In this document: positions 54,406-62,754 of the stretch, one piece after another
Position numbering within the stretch: position 1 is the stretch's first letter
Layout of the letters: each line of letters starts with the position of its first letter
From: Halobacillus kuroshimensis DSM 18393
GTDB taxonomy: Bacteria; Bacillota; Bacilli; Bacillales; Halobacillaceae
Reading direction: 5' to 3'
NCBI RefSeq assembly: GCF_000425705.1
Contig: NZ_AUDY01000009.1
Span: 1 to 64,000, forward strand
Length of the DNA stretch: 64,000 bases
Program-made: the position numbers and the translations under genes
Notes under the pieces: generated by a model
What the model was told of the DNA's origin: nothing
Seen by the model: the letters and a program-made list of their open reading frames with translations, nothing else
Database searches by the model: none

Positions 54406-54693
54406 GAATGTTGTTTATAAGTTAGAAGGATCATGTCACTTGCTTCTTTAGGCTTCTTTTTTTTACTTCACTTAACTTCTCCTTTTTCTTCTTTGCAAGT
54501 ATTCACTTTGAGAAGTCGTTGACTCCGTTCACATTTAATTCCAAGAACCTATACAACGGGTCCATCCATGCCTTGATCTGGTTCAGGGGCGGAAAGGGCC
54601 TATTGATGCAGATGGTGACCCATGAACGCCCGGTCCTTTAGTGGGACAGGTACGCGGATCCAAGCGATAAGATATGAAAAGAGTGGTGATTAC

Positions 54694-55980
54694 GTGGCAG
54701 ATTTAACAATCTCCAATTTAGAAACATTGACCTTAAAGGACCTTTATACAAAAGCCAGGCAGTATAAAGTTTCTTATTATGCAAAACTGACGAAGCGTGA
54801 ATTGATTTTTGCCATTCTGAAAGCTCAGGCAGAAAAAGACGGCTTTTTGTTTATGGATGGCATTCTGGAAATCATTCCTTCTGAAGGCTTCGGTTTCCTG
54901 CGTCCGATTAATTATTCTCCAAGTGCAGAGGACATTTACATTTCTGCTTCCCAGATCCGCCGTTTCGACCTGCGTAACGGGGATAAGGTGTCCGGAAAAG
55001 TCCGTCCGCCGAAAGAAAACGAAAGATATTATGGGCTGCTTCACGTAGACGCGGTCAATGGAGAGGACCCGGATTCCGCCAAAGAGCGTGTCCACTTCCC
55101 GGCGTTGACGCCGCTTTATCCTGACAGACACATGAAGCTGGAGACGGAAACGAAAAAGCTTTCCACAAGAATTATGGATTTGATGGCTCCCGTGGGTTAT
55201 GGACAGCGTGGCTTAATTGTCGCCCCTCCTAAAGCAGGGAAAACGATGCTGCTGAAGCAGATGGCGAACAGTATTTCCACCAATCACCCGGATGCAAAGC
55301 TGATTATTCTGTTAGTTGATGAGCGTCCGGAAGAGGTTACGGATATCGAACGGTCTGTTGCCCCGGATGTGGATGTCGTCAGTTCCACCTTTGATGAAGT
55401 CCCGGAAAACCATATCAAAGTGTCGGAGCTGGTACTGGAAAGGGCGATGCGCCTTGTGGAACACAAGCGTGATGTGATTGTGCTGATGGACAGCATCACT
55501 CGTCTTGCCCGGGCGTACAATCTAGTCATCCCGCCAAGTGGACGGACATTATCCGGTGGTATTGATCCCGCTGCTTTCCATCGTCCGAAACGTTTCTTCG
55601 GCGCTGCCCGAAATATTGAAGAAGGTGGAAGTCTGACAATTCTCGCCACGGCGCTTGTCGATACAGGCTCCCGGATGGATGATGTCATTTACGAAGAGTT
55701 CAAGGGAACAGGGAACATGGAACTCCACCTCGACCGCAGCCTGGCAGAACGCCGGATTTTCCCTGCCATTGATATTGTACGGTCCGGTACGAGGAAAGAA
55801 GAGCTTCTTCTTCCGCAGACACAGCTGGATAAAATCTGGGCCATCCGGAAAACGATGTCCGATTCCCATGATTTTGCCGACCGGTTCCTCCGTCGACTCC
55901 GTGCATCGAAAAACAACGACGAATTTTTCGACCTCATGGATAAGGATATGAAAGGCAAAGCTTCACCGGCACGCCGCTGA
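54694..55980 (+). CDS. rho: Transcription termination factor Rho
   Basis: A 428-residue hexameric RNA helicase. The N-terminal helical part (TLTLKDLYTKARQYKVSYYAKLTKRELIFAIL, given as residues 11-42) is followed by the RNA-binding cold-shock-like domain (EGFGFLRPINY) and the ATPase domain with the P-loop PPKAGKTML near 178-186 and LLVDERPEEVTD. It has no long insertion, like the Bacillus protein. The start is GTG at 54694, which aligns with the B. subtilis N-terminus; an in-frame ATG at 54622 would add 24 poor residues. The long leader suggests autoregulation. Confidence 0.96.
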   Translation: MADLTISNLETLTLKDLYTKARQYKVSYYAKLTKRELIFAILKAQAEKDGFLFMDGILEIIPSEGFGFLRPINYSPSAEDIYISASQIRRFDLRNGDKVSGKVRPPKENERYYGLLHVDAVNGEDPDSAKERVHFPALTPLYPDRHMKLETETKKLSTRIMDLMAPVGYGQRGLIVAPPKAGKTMLLKQMANSISTNHPDAKLIILLVDERPEEVTDIERSVAPDVDVVSSTFDEVPENHIKVSELVLERAMRLVEHKRDVIVLMDSITRLARAYNLVIPPSGRTLSGGIDPAAFHRPKRFFGAARNIEEGGSLTILATALVDTGSRMDDVIYEEFKGTGNMELHLDRSLAERRIFPAIDIVRSGTRKEELLLPQTQLDKIWAIRKTMSDSHDFADRFLRRLRASKNNDEFFDLMDKDMKGKASPARR

Positions 55981-56053
55981 TCCCTCCGACAGACTTTTGG
56001 CGGGGCTGTCGGTGGATACATCATCTTCTCTGACCATTCATAAAAACTGGTTG

Positions 56054-56082
56054 TTGCATTGGTGCCTCCCCCCTGTTATAAT
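56054..56082 (+). promoter_or_regulatory. Sigma-A promoter of rpmE
   Basis: TTGCAT (56054-56059), 17 bases, TATAAT (56077-56082), leaving a leader of about 95 bases. Confidence 0.7.
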
Positions 56083-56183
56083 CATTCTATGTGAGTTTCA
56101 GTACAAGGTGTATGTTGAACCTTCGACGGCTCTTACAATAACTCTGTCTCTCAAGGATTCAGGGCAAAAAGGAGTGGAAGAAC

Positions 56184-56429
56184 ATGAAATCAGGAATTCA
56201 TCCAGAATACCGTAAAGTCGTATTCCTAGACACAAGTTCTAATTTCAAGTTTCTAACAGGATCTACTAAGACTTCTGAAGAAACGATCGAGTGGGAAGAT
56301 GGAAACACTTACCCATTGATCCGTGTAGAGATTAGTTCTGCGTCTCACCCGTTCTACACAGGTAAGCAGAAAGCTGACAAAGCTGGCGGCCGTGTGGATC
56401 GCTTCAAGAAGAAATATAACCTTTCATAA
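56184..56429 (+). CDS. rpmE2: 50S ribosomal protein L31, type B (zinc-independent)
   Basis: An 81-residue ribosomal protein. It has the type B pattern [22 protein letters not shown] and [13 protein letters not shown] and contains no cysteine, so it does not hold zinc. In B. subtilis the rho-tdk locus encodes the zinc-binding type A protein; here the cysteine-free form occupies the place, as in staphylococci and Listeria. AAAAGGAGTGG precedes the ATG. It has its own promoter and terminator. Confidence 0.95.
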   Translation: MKSGIHPEYRKVVFLDTSSNFKFLTGSTKTSEETIEWEDGNTYPLIRVEISSASHPFYTGKQKADKAGGRVDRFKKKYNLS

Positions 56430-56472
56430 TTATGATCCGCCTTCCACGGAAGGGGACATCATCATTTTGAAC

Positions 56473-56512
56473 AAAAACAGGCAAATTGTCTCAAAGGTTT
56501 GCCTGTTTTTTT
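56473..56512 (+). terminator. Terminator after rpmE2
   Basis: AAAAACAGGCAAA (56473-56485) pairs with TTTGCCTGTTTTT (56498-56510), with a longer T-run behind. Confidence 0.85.
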
Positions 56513-56709
56513 GTCAAAAAAATGCGGGAAAAGAGGTTCAAAAGACTGAACAGCTGATTCCCGGGGAAGTATGAATATTAGGGAGCTGTCCTTGGTGTTT
56601 GAGCCGCGGTGGGATCCGGGGCTGCCGAGGAAGCTCTTTTTTGATGAGATACAGGATAAACGAAACAATTTTGCTGGATTGAGCTTGATTGATGGAGAAG
56701 GGAGCGACA

Positions 56710-57330
56710 GTGGACGTGTATGTGATGAAACAGAGCGGATGGGTTGAACTGATCTGCGGAAGCATGTTCAGTGGAAAATCAGAAGAGCTGATCCGCAGGG
56801 TAAGACGGGCAACCTTTGGAAACTTGAATGTGCGCGTGTACAAACCTGCGATCGATGACCGTTATAAGGAAGATGCTGTAGTTTCCCATAACGGGACTTC
56901 AGTGACGGCGCGGCCGGTAAAAAACTCTTTAGATATTCTGCAGCATGTCACGGATGAAATGGATGTTGTAGGAATTGACGAAGTGCAGTTTTTTGACGAA
57001 CATATCGTAGAAGTAGTCGAATGCCTCGCAGATAAAGGCATACGCGTCATCGTCGCTGGTTTGGATACGGACTTCAGGGGAGAACCTTTCGGTAAGATGC
57101 CTGAGCTGATGGCTCTTAGTGAAAGTGTGACAAAATTGAACGCGATCTGCCCTGTCTGCGGATCGCCGGCAAGCCGTACGCAGCGTTTAATTGATGGGGA
57201 GCCGGCCTCTTATGATGATCCGGTTATTCTAGTGGGAGCATCAGAATCCTACGAGCCACGCTGCCGTCATCATCATGAAGTGCCGAACAAACCCAGGCAG
57301 AAGGAAATAAAAGCCGCTTATGCGGAGTAA
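56710..57330 (+). CDS. tdk: Thymidine kinase
   Basis: A 206-residue type II thymidine kinase that phosphorylates thymidine in the salvage pathway. The P-loop is GSMFSGKS (residues 18-25), the catalytic region is DEVQFFD near 92, and the lasso and zinc site are [13 protein letters not shown] and RCRHHHE. The start is GTG at 56710 with AAGGGAG before it, giving the N-terminus [11 protein letters not shown] like the B. subtilis protein; TTG and ATG codons at 56689-56694 lack a ribosome site. Confidence 0.95.
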   Translation: MDVYVMKQSGWVELICGSMFSGKSEELIRRVRRATFGNLNVRVYKPAIDDRYKEDAVVSHNGTSVTARPVKNSLDILQHVTDEMDVVGIDEVQFFDEHIVEVVECLADKGIRVIVAGLDTDFRGEPFGKMPELMALSESVTKLNAICPVCGSPASRTQRLIDGEPASYDDPVILVGASESYEPRCRHHHEVPNKPRQKEIKAAYAE

Positions 57331-57337
57331 CCTGTTT

Positions 57338-57372
57338 AAAAACAGCCGGTCTCGATACCGGCTGTTTTTTTA
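57338..57372 (+). terminator. Terminator after tdk
   Basis: AAAAACAGCCGGT (57338-57350) pairs perfectly with ACCGGCTGTTTTT (57357-57369) around CTCGAT. Confidence 0.88.
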
Positions 57373-57497
57373 TGCTTCAAACGGGATGGGTGTGGTTCGA
57401 TGTGCTGACGGTGGTTTTTCATTGGCGTGGATGTGGTATTCTATGGAAAAATGGAGGATTTCTATCGTCTTTACCCCTTGGAAAAGGAGTGGAAAAA

Positions 57498-57779
57498 ATG
57501 AAAACAGGCCCTTATCTTATGGAGAAATCCAATTTGCTGGAAGAATGCATGAATGCCTATAAGTATGCGGTGGAAGTGGTTCAAAAAAACAGTCCTTTGA
57601 GCCGCGACTTGGCTCAATCGTGTGCAGAAGTGTGCCGTTCCAGCGCCGACGAATGTTTAAAGCTCGGGGACAGCCGATCCAGCAGGACATACAAGATGTG
57701 CCTTGACTATGCGGAATTGTGTGAAGAACTGGAATATCACATGAAGGAGGATCCCCGCCGGTTAAGGAAACTTGTGTAA
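57498..57779 (+). CDS. Cysteine-rich helical protein, possibly copper-binding four-helix bundle
   Basis: A 93-residue protein, mostly helical, with six cysteines spaced three to seven residues apart on the helices (EECMNAY, SCAEVCRSSADEC, KMCLDYAELCEE). This resembles the DUF326-type four-helix-bundle copper storage proteins, although it is shorter than typical members. AAAAGGAG precedes the ATG at 57498; the longer frame to 57372 is not supported. It lies between tdk and a sporulation-type lipoprotein. Metal binding is inferred from spacing alone. Confidence 0.7.
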   Translation: MKTGPYLMEKSNLLEECMNAYKYAVEVVQKNSPLSRDLAQSCAEVCRSSADECLKLGDSRSSRTYKMCLDYAELCEELEYHMKEDPRRLRKLV

Positions 57780-57901
57780 CAGCAAGCGGCCCCATCAAGG
57801 TGAACCGCTTGTTTCAGCATGGTGCAAACCGGCTTGGGCCCTTTTTACATACCCTCACCTCTTCTGGTCATACTAGGCCTAAAAGGATAAGAGGTGATAC
57901 C

Positions 57902-58306
57902 TTGAAACAGCACGTATTGATACCAGCCGCTGTGCTGTGCCTGCTTGCTGCCGGCTGTGGGACACAGGTGGAAAAATATCAGGGGCAGACGAGCCGTGAC
58001 GATGTAGAGAACATGGGATTGAACAATGAAGTGACTATGGAAGATGAGAACCCGCGATCTGTAAATAAAGTCGGTCATACATGGGGTCTGAAACAGGATC
58101 GTGAATTGGTCAAGACAGCCGCCCAGCAGTTGGAAGGGGTGGCGGTTAAACGCGTCATTATGGAGGCGGACCAGATTTGGGTTACCGTTGATATAGCTGG
58201 TGAAGAGGACATGTCAGAGGAAGAACGGCAGGAGTGGAAGGACCAGGTTGGGGAAGCGGTTTACAAAGCTGTCCCCCGTTATGATATCCATGTCAAAATA
58301 AAGTGA
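57902..58306 (+). CDS. Lipoprotein, YhcN/YlaJ-like (sporulation type)
   Basis: A 134-residue lipoprotein with a signal peptide ending in LAAGC (Cys near residue 19). The mature part has a disordered Asp/Asn-rich region and then a conserved alpha-beta domain (ELVKTAAQQLEGVAVKRVIMEADQIWVTVDI) that resembles the YhcN/YlaJ spore lipoproteins. The start is TTG at 57902 with GAGGTGAT before it. It stands alone between the cysteine-rich gene and prfA. Confidence 0.7.
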   Translation: MKQHVLIPAAVLCLLAAGCGTQVEKYQGQTSRDDVENMGLNNEVTMEDENPRSVNKVGHTWGLKQDRELVKTAAQQLEGVAVKRVIMEADQIWVTVDIAGEEDMSEEERQEWKDQVGEAVYKAVPRYDIHVKIK

Positions 58307-58423
58307 CGTTCGTGGACCGGCCCCGTATTGGTGCCGGTTTTGTTTGGTGCTTCTCCGGGGTTGTTGTATCTCCAGGCGCTCTATAATATAATTAGACTGT
58401 TATGGAGAAAGAGGTGCATACCA

Positions 58424-59494
58424 TTGATCGAACGTTTACAAACATTAGAAGATCGTTATGAAAAGTTGAATGAATTACTTAGTGATCCTGAAATAATTTC
58501 TGATACGAATAAACTGCGCGAGTATTCCAAAGAACAATCCGGATTGCAGGATACCGTGACTGCCTATCGTGAATATAAAGAAGTGACCGAGCAGCTGGAT
58601 GATGCAAAAGCGATGCTTGACGACAAAATGGATGCGGATATGGTGGAAATGGTCAAAGAAGAAATTCATGAACTTTCCACACGCAAACAAGATCTTGAAG
58701 AGCGCTTGAAGGTCCTTATGCTTCCGAAAGACCCGAACGATGACAAGAACGTCATCATGGAAGTGCGCGGCGCAGCCGGTGGGGATGAAGCGGCTCTATT
58801 TGCTGGTGACCTTTACCGCATGTACGCACGCTATGCAGAGGCTCAGGGGTGGAAGACAGAAGTCATTGAAGCAAATGCAAGTGATGTCGGCGGTTATAAA
58901 GAAATTATCTTTATGGTGTCTGGAAACATGGCCTTTTCCAAGCTGAAGTTTGAGAACGGCGCTCACCGCGTGCAGCGTGTACCTGAAACGGAATCAGGCG
59001 GACGTATTCATACTTCTACCGCGACTGTCGTAGTTATGCCTGAAGCGGAAGAAGTCGAAGTAGAGCTGCACGATAAAGATATCCGAGTCGATACGTTTGC
59101 TTCAAGTGGTCCAGGAGGACAAAGTGTCAACACGACCATGTCCGCCGTGCGTCTGACTCATGAACCAACAGGAACTGTTGTATCTTGTCAGGATGAAAAA
59201 TCACAAATCAAGAACAAAGAGAAGGCGATGAAAGTTCTTCGTGCTCGTGTTTATGATAAATTCCAACAGGAAGCACAAGCAGAATACGATGAAAACCGTA
59301 AATCTGCTGTAGGTACAGGGGACCGCTCCGAGCGTATCCGTACGTATAACTTCCCGCAAACACGTGTGACCGATCACCGCATCGGTTTGACGTTACAGAA
59401 GCTCGACCAGATTCTTCAGGGAAACATGGATGAAATCATTGATGCCCTGTTGATCGAAGAGCAGACGAAAAAAATGGAACAGCTTGGTGAATAG
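58424..59494 (+). CDS. prfA: Peptide chain release factor 1
   Basis: A 356-residue release factor reading UAA and UAG. The catalytic GGQ motif is in [12 protein letters not shown] near residue 231. The N-terminal helical domain and C-terminal domain are full length. The start is TTG at 58424 with AAAGAGGTG upstream, giving [15 protein letters not shown] as in relatives; frames further upstream are not credible. prmC, which methylates the GGQ glutamine, starts one base after the stop. Confidence 0.96.
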   Translation: MIERLQTLEDRYEKLNELLSDPEIISDTNKLREYSKEQSGLQDTVTAYREYKEVTEQLDDAKAMLDDKMDADMVEMVKEEIHELSTRKQDLEERLKVLMLPKDPNDDKNVIMEVRGAAGGDEAALFAGDLYRMYARYAEAQGWKTEVIEANASDVGGYKEIIFMVSGNMAFSKLKFENGAHRVQRVPETESGGRIHTSTATVVVMPEAEEVEVELHDKDIRVDTFASSGPGGQSVNTTMSAVRLTHEPTGTVVSCQDEKSQIKNKEKAMKVLRARVYDKFQQEAQAEYDENRKSAVGTGDRSERIRTYNFPQTRVTDHRIGLTLQKLDQILQGNMDEIIDALLIEEQTKKMEQLGE

Positions 59495-59495
59495 T

Positions 59496-60365
59496 ATGCA
59501 GCCTACTTTTACGACGATTCGGGAAGCCCGCCGCTGGGCTTCTCTTTTTTTGCAGGAGCATGACAGGGAGACACAGGCCGCCCAGCTTTTACTCGAAGGA
59601 TATCTGGGGTGGAACTTTTCGAAAATGCTTGCCTATGAAGATGAGCCATTGAATGAGGAAGTGAAAAAGAACTTCATCAAAGCTGTCCGGGCGCATGCGG
59701 AGACAGGAGAGCCCGTTCAGCACCTGCTTGGTTCTGCTTCCTTTTTTGGCCGGGAGTTCAAAGTGACGCCGGATGTTCTCATACCACGTCCGGAAACGGA
59801 AGAACTTGTCCTTGGTGTCATGGAATGGGCACGTGCCGAAAAAATAGCATCGCCAAAGATTGTGGATCTTGGAACAGGAAGCGGGATCATTGCCATTACA
59901 GCTTCATTGGAAATACCGGGAAGTGAAGTGACCGCTGTGGATATATCCGACGCAGCCCTGAAAGTAGCAGCAGCCAATGCGCGGCGCCACGAGGTGGATA
60001 TTCAGTTTTACCAGGGTGATTTCCTATCCCCTGTACAGCATGAACCTTTTGATATTCTCGTTTCAAATCCTCCTTATATTTCTGAAGAAGAAAAAGCGTT
60101 GATGGATGATACCGTTCTTGATTTTGATCCTTCCCTTGCGTTATTTGCGGAAGAAGAAGGGCTGGCCGCCTACAGACGTATTCTCACTCAGGTTGCGCAT
60201 GCGGAACAGAAGCCTCTTCTCCTCGCCTTTGAAATTGGCTGGCTTCAGGGAGAACAGGTCTCCTCTATGATTGAACAACTGCTGCCCGGCTTCCAGGCCG
60301 AGGTCAGAACGGATATCAACGGACGGGACCGGATGGTTTTTGCCAGCCGGAGGAAAACAGAATAA
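59496..60365 (+). CDS. prmC: Release factor glutamine methyltransferase PrmC
   Basis: A 289-residue SAM-dependent enzyme that methylates the glutamine in the GGQ motif of release factors. The SAM loop is VDLGTGSGIIAI near residue 125 and the catalytic NPPY is near 190; PRPETEELV precedes them. The ATG at 59496 is just behind the prfA stop, so the modification enzyme is co-produced with its substrate. The ribosome site is AGCTTGGTGA at best, which suggests coupling. Confidence 0.95.
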   Translation: MQPTFTTIREARRWASLFLQEHDRETQAAQLLLEGYLGWNFSKMLAYEDEPLNEEVKKNFIKAVRAHAETGEPVQHLLGSASFFGREFKVTPDVLIPRPETEELVLGVMEWARAEKIASPKIVDLGTGSGIIAITASLEIPGSEVTAVDISDAALKVAAANARRHEVDIQFYQGDFLSPVQHEPFDILVSNPPYISEEEKALMDDTVLDFDPSLALFAEEEGLAAYRRILTQVAHAEQKPLLLAFEIGWLQGEQVSSMIEQLLPGFQAEVRTDINGRDRMVFASRRKTE

Positions 60366-60461
60366 GGTTCTGGTTTTTTAATAGATTCATAGGTCAATGG
60401 TTTAAGATATTTCCTCCCTGTCCATACTAGCAACTAGTAAGGGACGGGGAGGAAGAGGACA

Positions 60462-61070
60462 ATGAAAAACAGTGTACTGCTATTATTCAGTTTAATTATT
60501 CTTATTACCGTTCTGCCGTGGGGGCAGCGCTCAGAAGCCGATGTAGATTATCAGGTGATCCCTGATGAAGCGATTCGTCTCCGGATTCTTGCAGACAGCA
60601 ATGACGGAGAGGATCAGCGTATCAAACGGAAGGTGCGCGACCAAGTGAATGCTGAAATTACAGAATGGGTGAAAGATCTCACATCTGTAGAATCCGCCAG
60701 ACAGTTAATCGAATCCCGGCTCCCTGAATTGGAAGTCATTGTTGAAGAGACGTTGAAAGCCGAGGGGAAGCGTTCCTCCTATACGGTGGATTACGGGGAA
60801 AACGTAAAGTTTCCAACAAAGCTCTACGGGTCATATATTTATCCAGCCGGAGAGTATGAAGCGGTGTTGATTACGCTCGGAAAAGGGAATGGCGACAACT
60901 GGTGGTGTGTTCTGTTTCCTCCTTTATGCTTCCTTGATTTTTCAAACGGTACAAGTGTAGCTGAAGCTGAAGAAACACCTTCGGACAATGAGGAAGATGT
61001 GAAAGAAGAGAAGGAAGAAAAAGAAGTGAAATTTTTCGTTGTAGAGATATGGGAAAGTCTATTTTCCTAG
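60462..61070 (+). CDS. spoIIR: Stage II sporulation protein R
   Basis: A 202-residue secreted signalling protein made in the forespore that triggers SpoIIGA-dependent processing of pro-sigma-E in the mother cell. A signal peptide covers about residues 1-25. The conserved domain holds IRLRILADSNDGEDQRIKRKVRDQV and YPAGEYEAVLITLGKGNGDNWWCVLFPPLCF. The C-terminal Glu/Lys-rich stretch is variable. GGGGAGGAAGAGG precedes the ATG. I could not make a convincing sigma-F promoter. Confidence 0.93.
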   Translation: MKNSVLLLFSLIILITVLPWGQRSEADVDYQVIPDEAIRLRILADSNDGEDQRIKRKVRDQVNAEITEWVKDLTSVESARQLIESRLPELEVIVEETLKAEGKRSSYTVDYGENVKFPTKLYGSYIYPAGEYEAVLITLGKGNGDNWWCVLFPPLCFLDFSNGTSVAEAEETPSDNEEDVKEEKEEKEVKFFVVEIWESLFS

Positions 61071-61071
61071 C

Positions 61072-61121
61072 ATAGAATCCACCCCTCTTTTCATAGAGTG
61101 AACCAAAGGGGTGGATTCTAT
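61072..61121 (+). promoter_or_regulatory. 14-pair hairpin masking the ribosome site of the next gene
   Basis: ATAGAATCCACCCC (61072-61085) pairs perfectly with 61108-61121 across a 22-base loop. The right arm carries AAGGGGTGG, the ribosome site, and ends one base before the ATG at 61123. No T-run follows, so it is not a normal terminator. Confidence 0.7.
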
Positions 61122-61122
61122 C

Positions 61123-61437
61123 ATGTTTATTAAACAAATAGACGATCAAAACTTCCGGTTGGTTAAGGAGAAAACGGCTGTAGGCTCTTTTTGTCTGACG
61201 CCTGTGTCTGTCGGTCGGAAAATGGAGAAACTGCATGTGCAGGATACGGTGACGCCTGGAACAATCCTGCAGATTTTTGAGCTGATCCAGGTTTATGTAC
61301 AGGATAAGAACATGGGGCCGCTCCATGTGGAGAGTCATTCCCAAACGCTGGACCTTCTTTTACAGCACCAGGGGTTCCGTCTGGAAGATGTCGAAAAAAG
61401 ATTGTGGATATATGAAGGGTCCCATGCTGAATTGTGA
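61123..61437 (+). CDS. Unknown small protein, possibly a truncated GNAT-like fold
   Basis: A 104-residue soluble protein. The last third (HVESHSQTLDLLLQHQGFRLEDVEKRLWIYEG) recalls the end of GNAT acetyltransferases, where a residue pattern such as LYEKHGF closes the fold, but the acetyl-CoA loop is missing. The ATG at 61123 is preceded by AAGGGGTGG, which sits inside a hairpin. Its stop codon overlaps a DnaA box. The place between spoIIR and ywlC is that of B. subtilis ywlB, but similarity is not clear. Confidence 0.65.
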   Translation: MFIKQIDDQNFRLVKEKTAVGSFCLTPVSVGRKMEKLHVQDTVTPGTILQIFELIQVYVQDKNMGPLHVESHSQTLDLLLQHQGFRLEDVEKRLWIYEGSHAEL

Positions 61438-61578
61438 ATAACTAAGCGATTTATTCACAATCGGCCTTTTTGTTGTTGATAACCTGTGTACAATGGTGGA
61501 TTCATCTTCCAAGTTACTAACGGATTCTTTGGATATGTGGGTATTTTTGTGGATAACTTGAGGACATCTTGTGAATAA
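61433..61578. promoter_or_regulatory. DnaA-box cluster
   Basis: Four exact TTATNCACA boxes lie within 146 bases: 61433-61441 (minus), 61451-61459 (plus), 61548-61556 (minus, TTATCCACA) and 61570-61578 (minus). Two more differ at one base (61474-61482 and 61485-61493). The first pair forms an inverted repeat. From memory, the ywlC region is one of the DnaA-binding clusters mapped in B. subtilis. Confidence 0.85.
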
Positions 61579-61587
61579 TGTCTAAAT

Positions 61588-61616
61588 TTGCGATATATTG
61601 TAGAATTCATCATAAT
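61588..61616 (+). promoter_or_regulatory. Possible promoter of ywlC
   Basis: TTGCGA (61588-61593), 17 bases, CATAAT (61611-61616), next to the DnaA-box cluster. Confidence 0.45.
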
Positions 61617-61654
61617 ATATGTAGATATTTACCTAGAACAAAGGAGTACGGAAC

Positions 61655-62695
61655 ATGAGTATGCAAACGAAGATGTGGAAAAGGTTGAATCATCCACAGA
61701 AAACCGACGAAGCTGTCCGGGAAGCGGCGCAGCTGCTGCTGGATCAGCAGGTGGTAGCTTTTCCAACGGAAACGGTATATGGACTGGGTGCTGATGCAAC
61801 CAACAAAAAAGCCGTCCAGGAAATTTTTGAAGCCAAAGGGCGTCCTTCAGATAACCCTTTGATTGTCCATGTATCGGACCGTGCCCAGGTGGAAAGTCTG
61901 GCAGTGGAAATTCCTCCGGTAGCAGCTGAACTTATGGATGCTTTCTGGCCAGGCCCGCTTACCTTGATTTTTCAAAGCAATGGATCTGCAGCGGAAAATG
62001 TGACGGCTGGATTGTCGACGGTCGCTGTCCGTATGCCGGATCATCCGTTGGCTCTGGCTCTTTTGGAGGCGGCCGATACACCGCTGGCTGCTCCGAGTGC
62101 CAACCGCTCCGGCCGTCCGAGTCCGACGACCGCTGCCCACGTCTATCAGGATCTGGATGGGCGGATTGCCGGTATCCTTGATGGGGGACCGACAGGAGTC
62201 GGTCTGGAATCAACAGTGCTGGATATTACTGCGGAGGTTCCGGTCATTTTAAGGCCCGGGGGAGTGACGAAGGAAGATTTAGAGACTGTAATCCCCCGCG
62301 TTGAAGTGGATCCGGCTTTGGCCGGCAGTGCCGAAGCCCCTAAGTCTCCCGGTATGAAATATAAGCATTATGCACCGGAAGCTCCGCTCTGGCTTGTGGA
62401 AGGGGACGATTCCTTTTTTGCTGAAACGCTGACTGCGTGTAAATCCCGTGGAGAACGGGTCGGGATCATTGCAAGTCGGGAACTGGCGGATTTCCTTGAT
62501 CACGACCGGATCATCCGCTGTGGATCCCGCCGCCATCTTTCAGAAGTGGCGGAAGGCTTGTACGGTGCTCTCCGTGAGTTCAAGGAAGCGGATGTTGATG
62601 TTATTTTGTGCGAGTCCTTCCCGGAAACCGGGGTAGGTGCTGCTGTGATGAACCGTCTGAATAAAGCTGCTGAGAAAAAGGTCAAAGACCAATGA
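61655..62695 (+). CDS. ywlC: L-threonylcarbamoyladenylate synthase (Sua5/YwlC)
   Basis: A 346-residue enzyme that makes threonylcarbamoyl-AMP for t6A modification of tRNAs reading ANN codons. The YrdC domain covers residues about 20-215 with VVAFPTETVYGLGADA, KGRPSDNPLIVHV and APSANRSGRPSPT. The Sua5 C-terminal domain follows a SPGMKYKHYAP linker that closes the active site. AAAGGAG precedes the ATG. Expression may respond to the adjacent DnaA boxes. Confidence 0.95.
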   Translation: MSMQTKMWKRLNHPQKTDEAVREAAQLLLDQQVVAFPTETVYGLGADATNKKAVQEIFEAKGRPSDNPLIVHVSDRAQVESLAVEIPPVAAELMDAFWPGPLTLIFQSNGSAAENVTAGLSTVAVRMPDHPLALALLEAADTPLAAPSANRSGRPSPTTAAHVYQDLDGRIAGILDGGPTGVGLESTVLDITAEVPVILRPGGVTKEDLETVIPRVEVDPALAGSAEAPKSPGMKYKHYAPEAPLWLVEGDDSFFAETLTACKSRGERVGIIASRELADFLDHDRIIRCGSRRHLSEVAEGLYGALREFKEADVDVILCESFPETGVGAAVMNRLNKAAEKKVKDQ

Positions 62696-62702
62696 CATAG
62701 CT

Positions 62703-62752
62703 CCCCCTCCTCGCGCATACGATGATACAGCATGTCCGGGGAGGGGGTTTTT
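62703..62752 (+). promoter_or_regulatory. Terminator-like hairpin carrying the mntP ribosome site
   Basis: CCCCCTCC (62703-62710) pairs with GGAGGGGG (62740-62747), followed by TTTTTC. GAGGGGG is also the Shine-Dalgarno sequence for the TTG start at 62755. The layout is the same as at 4663-4705. Confidence 0.65.
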
Positions 62753-62754
62753 CG

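Larger units (their letters stand above)
54220..54693. other. murA2-rho gap: terminator, rho promoter and long rho leader
   Basis: No gene is seen; the class II fructose bisphosphatase gene glpX found here in B. subtilis is absent. The stretch holds the murA2 terminator, a promoter at 54377-54405 and about 280 bases of rho leader with a pyrimidine-rich, G-poor segment at about 54435-54495, followed by a G-rich, probably folded part (54555-54650). Confidence 0.65.

Noticed and set aside
54622-54693. N-terminal extension of Rho from the ATG at 54622
   Set aside because: The added 24 residues do not resemble Rho; the GTG at 54694 aligns with the B. subtilis start.
60405-60455. Sigma-F promoter before spoIIR (CCATA and GGGACGGG)
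   Set aside because: The -10 part does not fit; the stretch is better read as the G-rich ribosome site region.
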